Shown: piece after piece, positions 16,636 to 25,132 of the stretch | Layout of the letters: every line of letters starts with the position of its first letter | How positions within the stretch are numbered: the stretch's first letter is position 1 | NCBI GenBank assembly: GCA_003132165.1 | Contig: PKWW01000060.1 | Span: forward strand, 46,807 to 110,806 | DNA: 64,000 nucleotides | From: Acidimicrobiaceae bacterium | Lineage (GTDB): Bacteria > Actinomycetota > Acidimicrobiia > Acidimicrobiales > RAAP-2 | Reading direction: 5' to 3' | Made by a program: the position numbers and the translations under genes | The notes under the pieces: model-generated | Databases searched by the model: none | What the model was told of the DNA's origin: nothing | Seen by the model: only the letters and a program-made list of their open reading frames with translations

Positions 16636-17754
16636 ATGAAGTTGAATTCCCGTAAATGGCCCCAGATTTTTGCACTTGGCGTCAGCGTGACGACGGCCTG
16701 CCTGTCGTTCGTGGTGCCAGCAAGCGCGGCCACTACCAATGTCAACGTTGTTGGCTATTCGGTCGTGGGACCAGCCTACAAGGCCCTCGAAGCGGCCTTT
16801 GAGGCTACACCCGCCGGCTCCAATGTCACTTTCACCAACACCTTTGGGGCGTCGGACACGGTGACCAACAACGTCGCAAACGGCCAGGCCGCCGACCTGG
16901 TGAACCTGTCCTATCAATCCAACGTGCAAACGCTGGTCAACGACCAACTCGTGCCGTCGAACTGGACGTCACAGGAGTTGAACCAAGGGGGAGTGAATCC
17001 CACTCTCACCGGTAAGAGGCAGCAGACCACCTACAACGCCCCGGGCATCGTGACCGACTCGACCGTCGTGTTCATCACGCGCGCGGGCAATCCACTCGGC
17101 ATCAAGACCTGGAGCGACCTGACGAAGTCCGGAGTGCAGATTGTCACACCCAACCCCGCGACGTCGGGCAGCGCCAAGTGGAACCTGCTCGCCGGCTACG
17201 CCGGTTGGTTGGCCCTTAAGCACACACCTGCTCAGTCGCAGAACTACTTGAAGTCGCTCATCAAGAACACGATCGCCCAGCCGACCAGTGGTTCGGCGGC
17301 GCTGTCAACGTTCCTCGCCGGCACCGGCAACGTGCTGCTCGACTACGAGGATGACGCGCTCGCCGCGTTCAATGCCAACGACCCGATCTCGATCGTGGTC
17401 CCGCCGACCACGATTCTCATTCAAAACCCGATCGCCCTTACCAACACGGGCATTACCAATTCGGGCGCGACGGCGTTCTACAAGTACCTCTTCTCGGCAG
17501 CCGGTCAGGGGATCTTCGCGAGCCTCGGGTACCGATCAGTGCTGAAGAACGTCTGGAATCAGACCAGCGCCAACTTCGCACCCTTCAAGAAGGCGACTGA
17601 CATCGTGACGGTGAACGAACTGAACAAGAAGGGCTGGGCTGGACTCGACCCCGAATTCTTCGGTTCAACCATCACCTTCCCGAAGAAGGACAAAGTCCAT
17701 CCGAACGCGGGCATCGTGACCTACCTGGAGCAATTTGCCGGTCAAACTGCTTAA
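16636..17754 (+). CDS. sbp: Sulfate-binding protein of the sulfate ABC transporter
   Basis: Extracellular solute-binding protein (372 residues) for sulfate or thiosulfate. A Sec signal peptide covers about residues 1-31 and ends VVPASA; there is no lipobox cysteine, unlike many actinobacterial binding proteins that are lipoproteins. Family motifs are DLVNLSYQSNV near 92 and NPATSGSAKWN near 170, which contacts the sulfate. It starts an operon with the two permease genes and the ATPase, behind a strong promoter with repeats. It overlaps the next gene by 20 bp. Confidence 0.92.
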   Translation: MKLNSRKWPQIFALGVSVTTACLSFVVPASAATTNVNVVGYSVVGPAYKALEAAFEATPAGSNVTFTNTFGASDTVTNNVANGQAADLVNLSYQSNVQTLVNDQLVPSNWTSQELNQGGVNPTLTGKRQQTTYNAPGIVTDSTVVFITRAGNPLGIKTWSDLTKSGVQIVTPNPATSGSAKWNLLAGYAGWLALKHTPAQSQNYLKSLIKNTIAQPTSGSAALSTFLAGTGNVLLDYEDDALAAFNANDPISIVVPPTTILIQNPIALTNTGITNSGATAFYKYLFSAAGQGIFASLGYRSVLKNVWNQTSANFAPFKKATDIVTVNELNKKGWAGLDPEFFGSTITFPKKDKVHPNAGIVTYLEQFAGQTA

Positions 17755-18589
17755 CGAATCAGCGGAACAAGCCGCCAAGCGGCCGCCACTAAAGTGGCGG
17801 CCGCTTCGGCCTGTCCGTGCCTCCGTCGCCAAGGGCGTCGCGGTGGGCTACATCAGCTTGCTGGTGATGATCCCCCTGGCGGCGTTGCTGACGAATGCCT
17901 TCAAGGGAGGACTGGGTGCGTTCTGGAGGGCGGCGATAAGTACCGAATCCGTCGATGCGCTGAAGCTCACCCTCGTGTGTTCATTCCTCGCCGCCGCCTT
18001 CAACGCCGTCGCCGGCACGGCCACTGCCTTCGTGCTGGTTCGCGACAAGTTTCCGGGGCAGGGGATCCTCAATACGATCATCGACCTTCCCTTCGCGTTA
18101 CCCACCGTGGTCGCCGGCATCACCTTTTACGCCCTCTATGGTCCCCATTCCCCGTTCCACGTGAACATCACTGGCAGTTGGATCGGTATCACCGTGGCAA
18201 TCATGTTCGTGACCTTGCCGTTCAGTGTCCGCTCGGTGCAGCCGGTGCTCGAATCCCTGTCCCTCGACGCCGAGGCTGCCGCCGCGACACTCGGTGCCTC
18301 GTCCTTTCGCATCTTTCGAACTGTCACCCTGCCGGCAATCCTGCCGGCGCTGCTCACCGGCACCGGGCTCGCCTTCGCACGCGCACTGGGTGAATACGGC
18401 TCGGTAGTCTTTATCTCCAACAACTTGCCCTACCACTCGGAAGTAGCGAGCTCGTACGTCTATTCCCTCGTCTCCTCGGGTCAGGTGGCGAGCGCCGCGT
18501 CGGTTGCGGTGGTCCTGCTCTGCTTGGCTCTTCTCGTGCTGATCGCGAGCAATGTCATTGGTCGCCGACTTTCGAGGCGGCACGGATGA
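17735..18589 (+). CDS. cysT: Sulfate ABC transporter permease CysT
   Basis: Inner-membrane permease of the sulfate importer, 284 residues with about six helices and the cytoplasmic EAA-loop signature (LDAEAAAATLGASSFRIFRTVTLPAI) that docks on CysA. The start is uncertain: the TTG at 17735 lies inside the end of sbp, and no better in-frame start occurs before the first helix. A perfect 14-bp hairpin sits in the first codons. It ends with ATGA overlapping the next permease. Confidence 0.9.
   Translation: MPVKLLNESAEQAAKRPPLKWRPLRPVRASVAKGVAVGYISLLVMIPLAALLTNAFKGGLGAFWRAAISTESVDALKLTLVCSFLAAAFNAVAGTATAFVLVRDKFPGQGILNTIIDLPFALPTVVAGITFYALYGPHSPFHVNITGSWIGITVAIMFVTLPFSVRSVQPVLESLSLDAEAAAATLGASSFRIFRTVTLPAILPALLTGTGLAFARALGEYGSVVFISNNLPYHSEVASSYVYSLVSSGQVASAASVAVVLLCLALLVLIASNVIGRRLSRRHG
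17777..17806 (+). promoter_or_regulatory. Perfect 14-bp hairpin at the sbp-cysT junction
   Basis: Arms 17777-17790 and 17793-17806 are exact reverse complements around an AA centre, very GC-rich. It begins 22 bases after the sbp stop, inside the first cysT codons. It could stabilise sbp mRNA or lower permease translation, so that more binding protein than permease is made. Confidence 0.6.
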
Positions 18590-19401
18590 AGCGCTCGTCG
18601 ATTGTTCTTCGCTGCCTGGTACTCGTCTACGTGATGGCGTTACTCGGACTCCCGCTCTTTTTCGTCTTCCAGCAGGCTTTCAGCCACGGTTGGGCGGCCC
18701 TCTGGGCGGCCTTGCACGATCACGCCATGGGCCTCGCCATCGTGCTCACCATGAAGGTGGCGTTACTCGCAGTCCCCCTCAACGTGGTCTTTGGTATAGG
18801 GGTTTCGTTGTGGATCGTGCGGCGCCCTTCGTGGCTCAGCCACGTCGTCGACGTCATCATCGACGTACCGCTCGCCATCTCGCCGATCATCGTCGGCCTG
18901 ATCCTCGAGCTGGCGTACGCCCAGAGCGGGTGGTTCGGCTCGACGTTCGCGCGACTCGGTTGGAAGGTGATGTTCTCATTGCCGGGTATCGTGCTGGCCT
19001 CCATCTTCGTGTCGCTCCCACTCGTTTCACGTCAGGTGATTCCGCTGCTGCGCGAGGTGGGCGACCATCAGGAACAGACCGCCGCGACGCTCGGTGCCAA
19101 GCCGACACGGATCTTCTTCACGATCACGTTGCGCTCGATTGCGTGGACGGCCGCCTACGGCGTCACCCTGACGCTCGCACGCGTCATTGGCGAATACGGT
19201 GCGGTGCTCATCGTTTCGGGCAACATCGCACTCGTCACACAGACGTTGACGCTCAACATAGGTGCCAACTTCGAGAATTTCAATGCCTATCAGGGATTCG
19301 TCGGAGCACTCTTGCTCGCGATGGTATCGGTCATGGTGCTCGTCTTCATTGGCGTCGCCCGGCACCGAATGGAAAGGAAACGTCATGACAGTTTCGCTTA
19401 A
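18586..19401 (+). CDS. cysW: Sulfate ABC transporter permease CysW
   Basis: Second permease subunit, 271 residues, with about six hydrophobic segments and an EAA loop near residue 165 (EQTAATLGAKPTRIFFTITL). Starts at ATG overlapping cysT by 4 bp. It pairs with CysT to form the channel for sulfate. The end overlaps cysA by 17 bp. Confidence 0.92.
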   Translation: MKRSSIVLRCLVLVYVMALLGLPLFFVFQQAFSHGWAALWAALHDHAMGLAIVLTMKVALLAVPLNVVFGIGVSLWIVRRPSWLSHVVDVIIDVPLAISPIIVGLILELAYAQSGWFGSTFARLGWKVMFSLPGIVLASIFVSLPLVSRQVIPLLREVGDHQEQTAATLGAKPTRIFFTITLRSIAWTAAYGVTLTLARVIGEYGAVLIVSGNIALVTQTLTLNIGANFENFNAYQGFVGALLLAMVSVMVLVFIGVARHRMERKRHDSFA

Positions 19402-20353
19402 TGGAGTCACCAAGACCTTCGGGCACCGGCTGGTGCTCGACAACATCACCGAGAGCTTCGCTGACGGACAGTTGACCGCCTTGCTCGGCCCTTCCGGATC
19501 GGGCAAGTCAACTCTCTTGAAGATCGTCGCGGGTTTGACGCCACTGGACAGCGGCCAGGTGGTCATAGGGGACCGGGATGTCACGCACGCCCCCGCGCGT
19601 GATCGTCACATCGGGTTCTGCTTCCAGGATTACGCGCCGTTTCGCCACCTGAGCGTCTTTGACAACGTCGCCTACGGTTTGAAGGTCCAGAGAGTGCCGC
19701 GCGACGAGAGGCGCCGTCAGGTCGAGGAATTGCTGGGCCTCGTGCGACTTGAGGACTTCGCGAATCAGTACCCGCATCATCTCTCCGGCGGTCAGCGTCA
19801 ACGCATGGCCCTGGCCCGCGCCCTCGCCGTGAAGCCCGACGTCCTGCTACTGGATGAGCCGTTCGCCGCTCTGGACGCCCAGGTGCGCAGCGAGCTTCGC
19901 AGCTGGGTCAGGTCTCTGCAGAGAGATCTCGGCATCACGACAATCCTCGTGACCCACGATCAGAGTGAAGCAATGGAGATCGCCGACCGGCTGGTGATCT
20001 TGAATGACGGAAAGATCGAACAGGCGGGCAAGCCGTCGTTCGTCTACGACCATCCCGCGACCGACTTCGTCGCGGGTTTTCTCGGACCGCTCACGTACCT
20101 CGATGGCATTGCGTACCGCCCGCACGAACTTGAGGTCGGTGCCTTCGGCGAAGCAGGTGAGAATGTGCGCGTCACCGACGTCACCCGCCTAGGTTTCGAA
20201 GTTCGCGTGACCTTGGAGAACGCACGAGGCGAGACGACCTGGGTGCAACTCACCCACGATGAAGCGCGCGCGCTGAATCCCGTCGTCAATCAAACTTTGG
20301 TCGTGCGCGCACGCGCCGAACACAGCGTCCTCACCAGAACCTCTCAACACTGA
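19385..20353 (+). CDS. cysA: Sulfate ABC transporter ATP-binding protein
   Basis: ATPase that drives the sulfate importer, 322 residues. Walker A GPSGSGKST is at residues 35-43, the signature LSGGQRQRMALARAL near 135, Walker B VLLLDEPFAALD near 155, and the switch His in VTHDQSEAMEIADR near 190. A C-terminal TOBE-like domain (residues about 240-322) follows, as in CysA/MalK types. The ATG at 19385 has aaaggaaa 4 bases upstream; the longer open frame to 19262 is out of family. This gene ends the operon. Confidence 0.94.
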   Translation: MTVSLNGVTKTFGHRLVLDNITESFADGQLTALLGPSGSGKSTLLKIVAGLTPLDSGQVVIGDRDVTHAPARDRHIGFCFQDYAPFRHLSVFDNVAYGLKVQRVPRDERRRQVEELLGLVRLEDFANQYPHHLSGGQRQRMALARALAVKPDVLLLDEPFAALDAQVRSELRSWVRSLQRDLGITTILVTHDQSEAMEIADRLVILNDGKIEQAGKPSFVYDHPATDFVAGFLGPLTYLDGIAYRPHELEVGAFGEAGENVRVTDVTRLGFEVRVTLENARGETTWVQLTHDEARALNPVVNQTLVVRARAEHSVLTRTSQH

Positions 20354-20369
20354 CCACCACTACCTACGA

Positions 20370-22250
20370 CTACTCCGAGCGCAGCACCAGGCGCAAAGCT
20401 TCGAGAGTTGCCGGGTTGTCAATGGTGGAGGGGACCGGGATATCGACGCCATCGGCGATCGATCGCATGTTCTTGCGAAGCACCTTGCCCGAGCGTGTCT
20501 TCGGCAAGGCGTTGATAACGTCGACCTGGCGCAGGCTCACGACTGCTCCGAGTTGATCACGCACGCGCTGGACGAGCTCGGCGGCGATCACCTCGTGGTC
20601 ACGGTCGACGCCCGCTTTCAAGACAACGAGACCACGAGGAATCTGACCCTTGAGTTGGTCGGCGACACCGATGACCGCGCATTCGGCAACGTCGGGGTGC
20701 GACGCGAGAATCTCTTCAATCTCGCCGGTGGACATACGGTGTCCGGCGACGTTGATGACGTCATCGACCCGGCCCATGACGAACAGGTAACCGTCCTCGT
20801 CGAAGTGTCCACCGTCGCCGGTCAAGTAGTAGCCATCCGTATGGCTCAGGTAGGCGTCAAAGAACTTGTTGTCATCGCCCCAGACCCTCGCCATTACCCC
20901 CGGCGGTAGGGGAGTGCGGATCATTATGAGGCCTTCGTTCCCGGCCTCGACTTCCTGGCCGGCCTCGTCGAAGATGCGGACATCGAAACCCGGTACCGGC
21001 ACGGTGGGTGAACCGGCCTTGGTCGGCATGGGATCGAGGCCCAAGTGGTTCGACGCAATCGGCCAACCGGTCTCGGTCTGCCACCAGTGATCAACGACGG
21101 GCACGCCCAGCAGATCGCTCGCCCACGTGTAAGTCTCGGGATCGAGACGTTCGCCCGCGAGGAAGAGGTAGCGGAAGTTGGACATGTCGTAGTCCGCGAG
21201 TAGCGCGCCCTCGGGATCCTCACGTTTGATTGCGCGAAATCCGGTCGGTGCGGTGAAGAGGGTCTTGACGCCGTGTTCTGCAATGACGCGCCAGTAGGCG
21301 CCCGCATCGGGCGTGCCCACCGGTTTTCCTTCGTAGAGTACCGTCGTGCAGCCCGCGAGCAGGGGCGCGTAGACGATGTAGGAGTGTCCGACGACCCAGC
21401 CAACGTCCGAGGCCGCCCAGAAAACCTCGCCGGGGTGGGTGTCGTAGATGTTCGTCATGCTCCAGTACAAGGCCACTGCGTGTCCGCCGTTATCGCGAAC
21501 CACGCCCTTGGGACGACCGGTCGTACCCGAGGTGTAGAGGATGTAGAGAGGATCGGTGGCTTTCACTGGTACGCACTCGGCCGGTGTCGAGCGGTCCATG
21601 GCCTCCTGCCAATCAACGTCGCGCCCTTCGACCATCGTGGCGATGCATTCTGGCCGCTGGAAGATCACGCAGTTGGTGGGCTTGTGCTTCGACTCCTCAA
21701 GGGCCGCATCGATCAACGGCTTGTACTCAATGACCCGATTGACTTCGATTCCGCACGACGCCGAGACCACGACCTTGGGTTGAGCATCCTCAATGCGTAG
21801 AGCCAGTTCGTGAGCGGCGAAACCACCAAAGACGACCGAATGCACAGCACCCAGGCGCGCGCAGGCGAGCATCGCGATGGCGGCTTGGGGGATCATTGGC
21901 ATGTAGATGACCACGCGGTCGCCCTTCGCCACACCGAGGCCCTTCAAGACTCCCGCGAAGTGAGCAACCTCATCCAGGAGCTCGCGGTAGGTGTAGGTGG
22001 CCTTTACGCCGGTCACAGGACTGTCGTAGATCAGTGCGAGGTTCTCGCCGAGGCCATTCGCCACGTGTCGGTCGAGCGCGTTGTAACACGTGTTGAGCAC
22101 ACCGTCAGCGAACCAGTGATAGATCGGAGCGTTGGAACGATCGAGAATGATCGTAGGTTCGTGGTACCAGTCAATGCCCTTGGCGGCCTCACCCCAAAAA
22201 CCCTCGGGATCCTGGATGCTTCGCTTCCACGCGTCCTGATATGCGCCCAT
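20370..22250 (-). CDS. prpE: Propionyl-CoA synthetase
   Basis: AMP-forming acyl-CoA synthetase of the Acs family, 626 residues, best fitting PrpE by its start (AYQDAWKRSIQDPEGFW) and length. The loop YTSGTTGRPKG is near residue 235, WWQTETG near 393, and PKTRSGKVLRKN with the catalytic lysine near the C-terminus. The ATG at 22250 is chosen because GGGGGA sits 5 bases upstream and homologues begin here. The longer frame to 22403 adds 51 unlike residues. It is convergent with cysA, 16 bp apart, and may act on propionate or other short acids beside acs. Confidence 0.9.
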   Translation of the reverse strand: MGAYQDAWKRSIQDPEGFWGEAAKGIDWYHEPTIILDRSNAPIYHWFADGVLNTCYNALDRHVANGLGENLALIYDSPVTGVKATYTYRELLDEVAHFAGVLKGLGVAKGDRVVIYMPMIPQAAIAMLACARLGAVHSVVFGGFAAHELALRIEDAQPKVVVSASCGIEVNRVIEYKPLIDAALEESKHKPTNCVIFQRPECIATMVEGRDVDWQEAMDRSTPAECVPVKATDPLYILYTSGTTGRPKGVVRDNGGHAVALYWSMTNIYDTHPGEVFWAASDVGWVVGHSYIVYAPLLAGCTTVLYEGKPVGTPDAGAYWRVIAEHGVKTLFTAPTGFRAIKREDPEGALLADYDMSNFRYLFLAGERLDPETYTWASDLLGVPVVDHWWQTETGWPIASNHLGLDPMPTKAGSPTVPVPGFDVRIFDEAGQEVEAGNEGLIMIRTPLPPGVMARVWGDDNKFFDAYLSHTDGYYLTGDGGHFDEDGYLFVMGRVDDVINVAGHRMSTGEIEEILASHPDVAECAVIGVADQLKGQIPRGLVVLKAGVDRDHEVIAAELVQRVRDQLGAVVSLRQVDVINALPKTRSGKVLRKNMRSIADGVDIPVPSTIDNPATLEALRLVLRSE

Positions 22251-22665
22251 GACATCCCCCATGTGATCGTTCTCGATGGTGACAGTACTGTTCGAAGTAT
22301 GCACCTCGGGAACGCCGCCGCGAAGGGGCGCATGTGGGTATTTAGTCCCGAATTCCCCTTTATCGCCGGTGAACATCCAAACGGGCTTCAGAATTGGCGT
22401 CAAAATATCTCACTGCAGGCGAGATCGCGCCTTGGTGGCGTGTTCGCAGTTGCATCCAACCAGGAGCTTCAAGCCATGGATTGAGAAGACTCCAAACGAT
22501 AACTGTGGGTAACTCCACAAGTCGACACTGCCATTCTGAGTCAGGTTGCGCCGAGCGCGAGTTGACGTCAGGCCAACGACTTGACAGTCGTAGGAGCATC
22601 AGGGAACACATTCCAAAGAGGGGGTATCCGTTTGGATGCAGTAGATCCCACTGAGACCCTTGGGA
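22251..22665. other. Gene-free stretch upstream of prpE
   Basis: No credible gene in about 415 bp. It should hold the prpE promoter. A perfect 10-bp palindrome, ACAGTACTGT, lies at 22282-22291, 31 bases before the prpE start codon, and could be an operator. Confidence 0.5.
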
Positions 22666-22866
22666 CTACTGGCCTAAGAACCTCTGACTCGCAGTCGGGC
22701 GACCTAGCCCAAGAAGTAAGCGCATAGTGGTCGTTTTGCCTGCCCCGTTTGGTCCGAGGTATCCGACTACCTCGCCTTGGGCGACTTCAAGGTCCAGGTG
22801 ATCGCGAGCGACGACATCGCCGAAGTGCTCCGTCAAACTTTCTGTGCGTAGGGCCGTGTCCGACAT
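22666..22866 (-). pseudogene. Truncated ABC transporter ATP-binding protein
   Basis: Only about 65 residues: [19 protein letters not shown], then an intact Walker [15 protein letters not shown] and [11 protein letters not shown], after which the frame stops. The Q-loop, signature, Walker B and switch His are all missing. This is the N-terminal third of a drug-exporter-type (DrrA/CcmA) ATPase. Nothing downstream continues it on the same strand, so it is a remnant left by deletion rather than a frameshifted gene. Confidence 0.75.
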
Positions 22867-23072
22867 GTGCAAGCGACCTCCAGAACTGTACAAAAAAGCA
22901 ACTGACTATCTATTTGTTTAACCCCTCTTTGCGCCGGCACGACCAGGGCCAGAAGTCCTGTGCACCGGTGAGTGGGTTTGATGGATCCGAATGATTTGCA
23001 CGCAGGCTACAGTGCCAGAGGGAGGGCATTTTGCAGGGTGACGATGTTGCTCTGCGAGAGGCAAAAGCACCA

Positions 23073-23579
23073 ATGACTGAATTGATAATGCTGACATTTG
23101 ATAGTCCTTACGGCGCACAGCAGGCCCTGTCGGACGTGCGCGCGCTTGACCAGTTGCACTACGCATGGTTGGACGATGTTGCGACGGTCGAGAAGCACGA
23201 GGGCGGTTTCGTAGCGCTTCACACGCCGCACGGTTCAGCTTTGCGAGGCGCATTCTACGGCAGTCTGATCGGCCTCCTGCTGTTCTGGTGGTTTCCGCCG
23301 GCGTGGTTCTTCGGTGGGTGGCTGGGCGGCATGGGTGGTGGTGCCCTGATTGGCGAAGCGATGAAACGATCGGGTATCGACGAGACATTCGTAGACCAGG
23401 TCAAGTCCGTACTGACCCCGGGCACCTCGGCCCTGTTCCTCATCGGGGCTAGGAGCGACACTGACGAGATGGCGAGGGAACTCGAAGAACATCATCCCTC
23501 GCGCGTGATTCGTCACACTCTTCTCGAGCCGACGCTGGAGAGTCTCAAGAAGGAAATGGGTACTCAAGAGGACGGTTGA
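23073..23579 (+). CDS. DUF1269-type membrane protein
   Basis: A 168-residue protein that begins MTELIMLTFDSPYGAQQALSDV, the usual start of DUF1269 proteins, with a central glycine-rich membrane hairpin (LRGAFYGSLIGLLLFWWFPPAW, then FGGWLGGMGGGALIG) and a C-terminal soluble domain (TSALFLIG). Function is unknown. The ATG at 23073 matches the family start, but a TTG at 23031 has a strong gagggaggg site 4 bases upstream and would add 14 residues, so the start is open. Confidence 0.8.
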   Translation: MTELIMLTFDSPYGAQQALSDVRALDQLHYAWLDDVATVEKHEGGFVALHTPHGSALRGAFYGSLIGLLLFWWFPPAWFFGGWLGGMGGGALIGEAMKRSGIDETFVDQVKSVLTPGTSALFLIGARSDTDEMARELEEHHPSRVIRHTLLEPTLESLKKEMGTQEDG

Positions 23580-23646
23580 CGTTCTTGCACGCTGTGCCCG
23601 ACAGGCTACGCGCGTCCTTAACTCGTGTTCAGAGAAACTCGACAAT

Positions 23647-24255
23647 TCAGTTTGACGGAGGTGGTGGCTGGTCCAAGCCCGACTCGGTCGAAGGGTCGCT
23701 CGTCGCGTCGGTTTCGGGGCCGAACAATTCACGTTTCGGCTGGACCATCCGGAAGTCGCGGAGCCGCTTCGACCACGGTCTCTCGTTCGTCTCTCGATGG
23801 AGCACCGGCAAGGTGTTCATGACGATGCGGTGGTACAGCCAGAAGAAGAAGACGCCAAGCGGCAGTTCGCCGCAAAAACCCGTAAGCAGGGTCAGCCACT
23901 CGTCTCGATGGCCGATCGAGGTGACCATGTCGAACCAGGCGTCGCAGAAGAGCAGTGTCCCGGCCACGATGGAAATCGCCGCGAGTATCTGACGTCGATA
24001 CTTCGCCGCCCACGCCGCGAGCAGAAGCACGCCAATCAATGCGACGTCGAAGCCGGTCCAAAGAAACCCCCAGTGCCCCGCGTTGTACCTCGGGGGAAGC
24101 GTTAAACCCAGGAATACTGTCCAGGGAATGAGAAGCAAGGCTCCGGCGAGGAAGAAGAGGGAGATAAGTTGGACGCGTCGTGAGAGTGGTAGGTGATAAT
24201 GCGCTCCGCGACGCCGCCGCCGCTTGTCCTCAATCTCCCCGCCGCGGTCGGTCAT
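23647..24255 (-). CDS. Four-helix membrane protein of unknown function
   Basis: A protein of about 202 residues with an Arg-rich cytoplasmic N-terminus (DKRRRRRG), four hydrophobic segments (about residues 26-48, 60-80, 90-112, 128-145) and a Pro/Ser-rich soluble tail. The stretch WTGFDVALIGVLLLAAWAA followed by LFCDAWFDM looks conserved but I cannot name a family. ATG at 24255 (MTDRGGEIEDK) is preferred over the earlier GTG/ATG codons because these add no recognisable sequence. It is convergent with the DUF1269 gene. Confidence 0.7.
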   Translation of the reverse strand: MTDRGGEIEDKRRRRRGAHYHLPLSRRVQLISLFFLAGALLLIPWTVFLGLTLPPRYNAGHWGFLWTGFDVALIGVLLLAAWAAKYRRQILAAISIVAGTLLFCDAWFDMVTSIGHRDEWLTLLTGFCGELPLGVFFFWLYHRIVMNTLPVLHRETNERPWSKRLRDFRMVQPKRELFGPETDATSDPSTESGLDQPPPPSN

Positions 24256-24658
24256 TGGGTCATTGTCGCACATCGCCCGAAGTGAGGCCATCAGGTCAAA
24301 TGGGGCGGCGGACCCCGATTTGCCGACGTTCTAATCTGGCCTCGAAGCGAAGTCCCACCGTACGCGTAAGAAGCGACGCTCGCGGGTTCACCGCTACGAT
24401 GACCTGCCACCGTTCGCTGGTACGAGTTCGCCGGGCTAGCAACGAACGAATCCTGACGTGAACGACGCCGCCCCATTCGGGCGGGGTCAGCGTGTTCAAA
24501 TTGAACCAGTATGACGTTGATCACCCTCGCGTCTGCGCATGCTGCTCTCCGCAGTACCAATTATCCGTCTGGCAGATAGCAAACCGGCGCTGTAACGCGG
24601 CGGGCCATCAAACCGAAGGGAACCGCGAACACTTTTCCGCCTACGTGCGAACACGCCT
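24256..24658. other. Gene-free stretch before tRNA-Pro
   Basis: About 400 bp with no credible gene. A 6-bp hairpin CCGCCC-cattc-GGGCGG lies at 24468-24484. Short open frames on both strands show no family resemblance and no ribosome site. Confidence 0.45.
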
Positions 24659-24737
24659 TGGTCGGGCTGGGGAGATTTGAACTCCCGATCTCTCGGCCCC
24701 CAGCCGAGCGCTCTAGACCAAACTAAGCCACAGCCCG
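24659..24737 (-). tRNA. tRNA-Pro (anticodon GGG), CCA encoded
   Basis: On the minus strand the 7-bp acceptor stem CGGGCTG/CAGCCCG is perfect, the anticodon stem CTCGG/CCGAG encloses the loop CTGGGGG (anticodon GGG), and the T arm is GGGAG-TTCAAAT-CTCCC. The discriminator base is A and a genomic CCA follows. The D arm has a long 11-base loop. Decodes CCC/CCU proline codons. Confidence 0.93.
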
Positions 24738-24765
24738 CGAAGAAACAATGTTAGTCGCTGGCAAA

Positions 24766-24921
24766 TCAGTTGGCCTGTCGGTGCGCTCCGTGGTGCTGAT
24801 CGGGATTCGTCAGCCACGCCCGTGCCTCGCAAAGAAAGGCGATTGTCTCGCCGGTCGCCTTAGCGCGTAGCGCCTCGAGGATTCGTTCATCCAGCGCTTC
24901 TACGAGTTCATTTACCGACAT
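24766..24921 (-). CDS. 51-residue protein in the thiO-thiS operon
   Basis: A small gene, too short for usual length cut-offs. The ATG at 24919-24921 follows a strong ribosome site (aaggagaagg) and lies 16 bp after the thiS stop on the same strand. The protein begins MSVNELVEALDERILEALR, is helical and acidic at first, and ends in a His/Gln-rich tail with two Trp/Phe aromatic positions. I do not recognise it. Position and ribosome site support its being real; a role next to ThiS/ThiO in thiazole synthesis is only a guess. Confidence 0.6.
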   Translation of the reverse strand: MSVNELVEALDERILEALRAKATGETIAFLCEARAWLTNPDQHHGAHRQAN

Positions 24922-24937
24922 GGTTCAACCTTCTCCT

Positions 24938-25132
24938 TCAGCCGCCGGCGGCGGCCGTCACGATCTCAATTTGGTCGCCACTTCGCACCAGGGTAGACGA
25001 CCATTCGAAGCGACGAACAATCTCACCATTGCGAGCAACGGCGATGCCCCGTCGTTCGATGCCTACGGCGTCGATGAGTTGGTCAATGGAAACCTCGTCG
25101 AAATCGTGATCGGCGCCGTTGACGCTGATCAC
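24938..25132 (-). CDS. thiS: Sulfur-carrier protein ThiS
   Basis: A 64-residue ubiquitin-like protein ending in Gly-Gly, the C-terminus that is adenylated and thiocarboxylated to carry sulfur into the thiazole ring of thiamine. It starts with MISVNG and has the beta-grasp pattern SGDQIEIVTAAAGG at the end. It overlaps thiO by 4 bp. ThiG and ThiF are not in the window. Confidence 0.9.
   Translation of the reverse strand: MISVNGADHDFDEVSIDQLIDAVGIERRGIAVARNGEIVRRFEWSSTLVRSGDQIEIVTAAAGG

Noticed and set aside
24291-24560. 89-residue minus-strand frame before tRNA-Pro
   Set aside because: Arg/Ser-rich, no ribosome site, no family resemblance; treated as gene-free.
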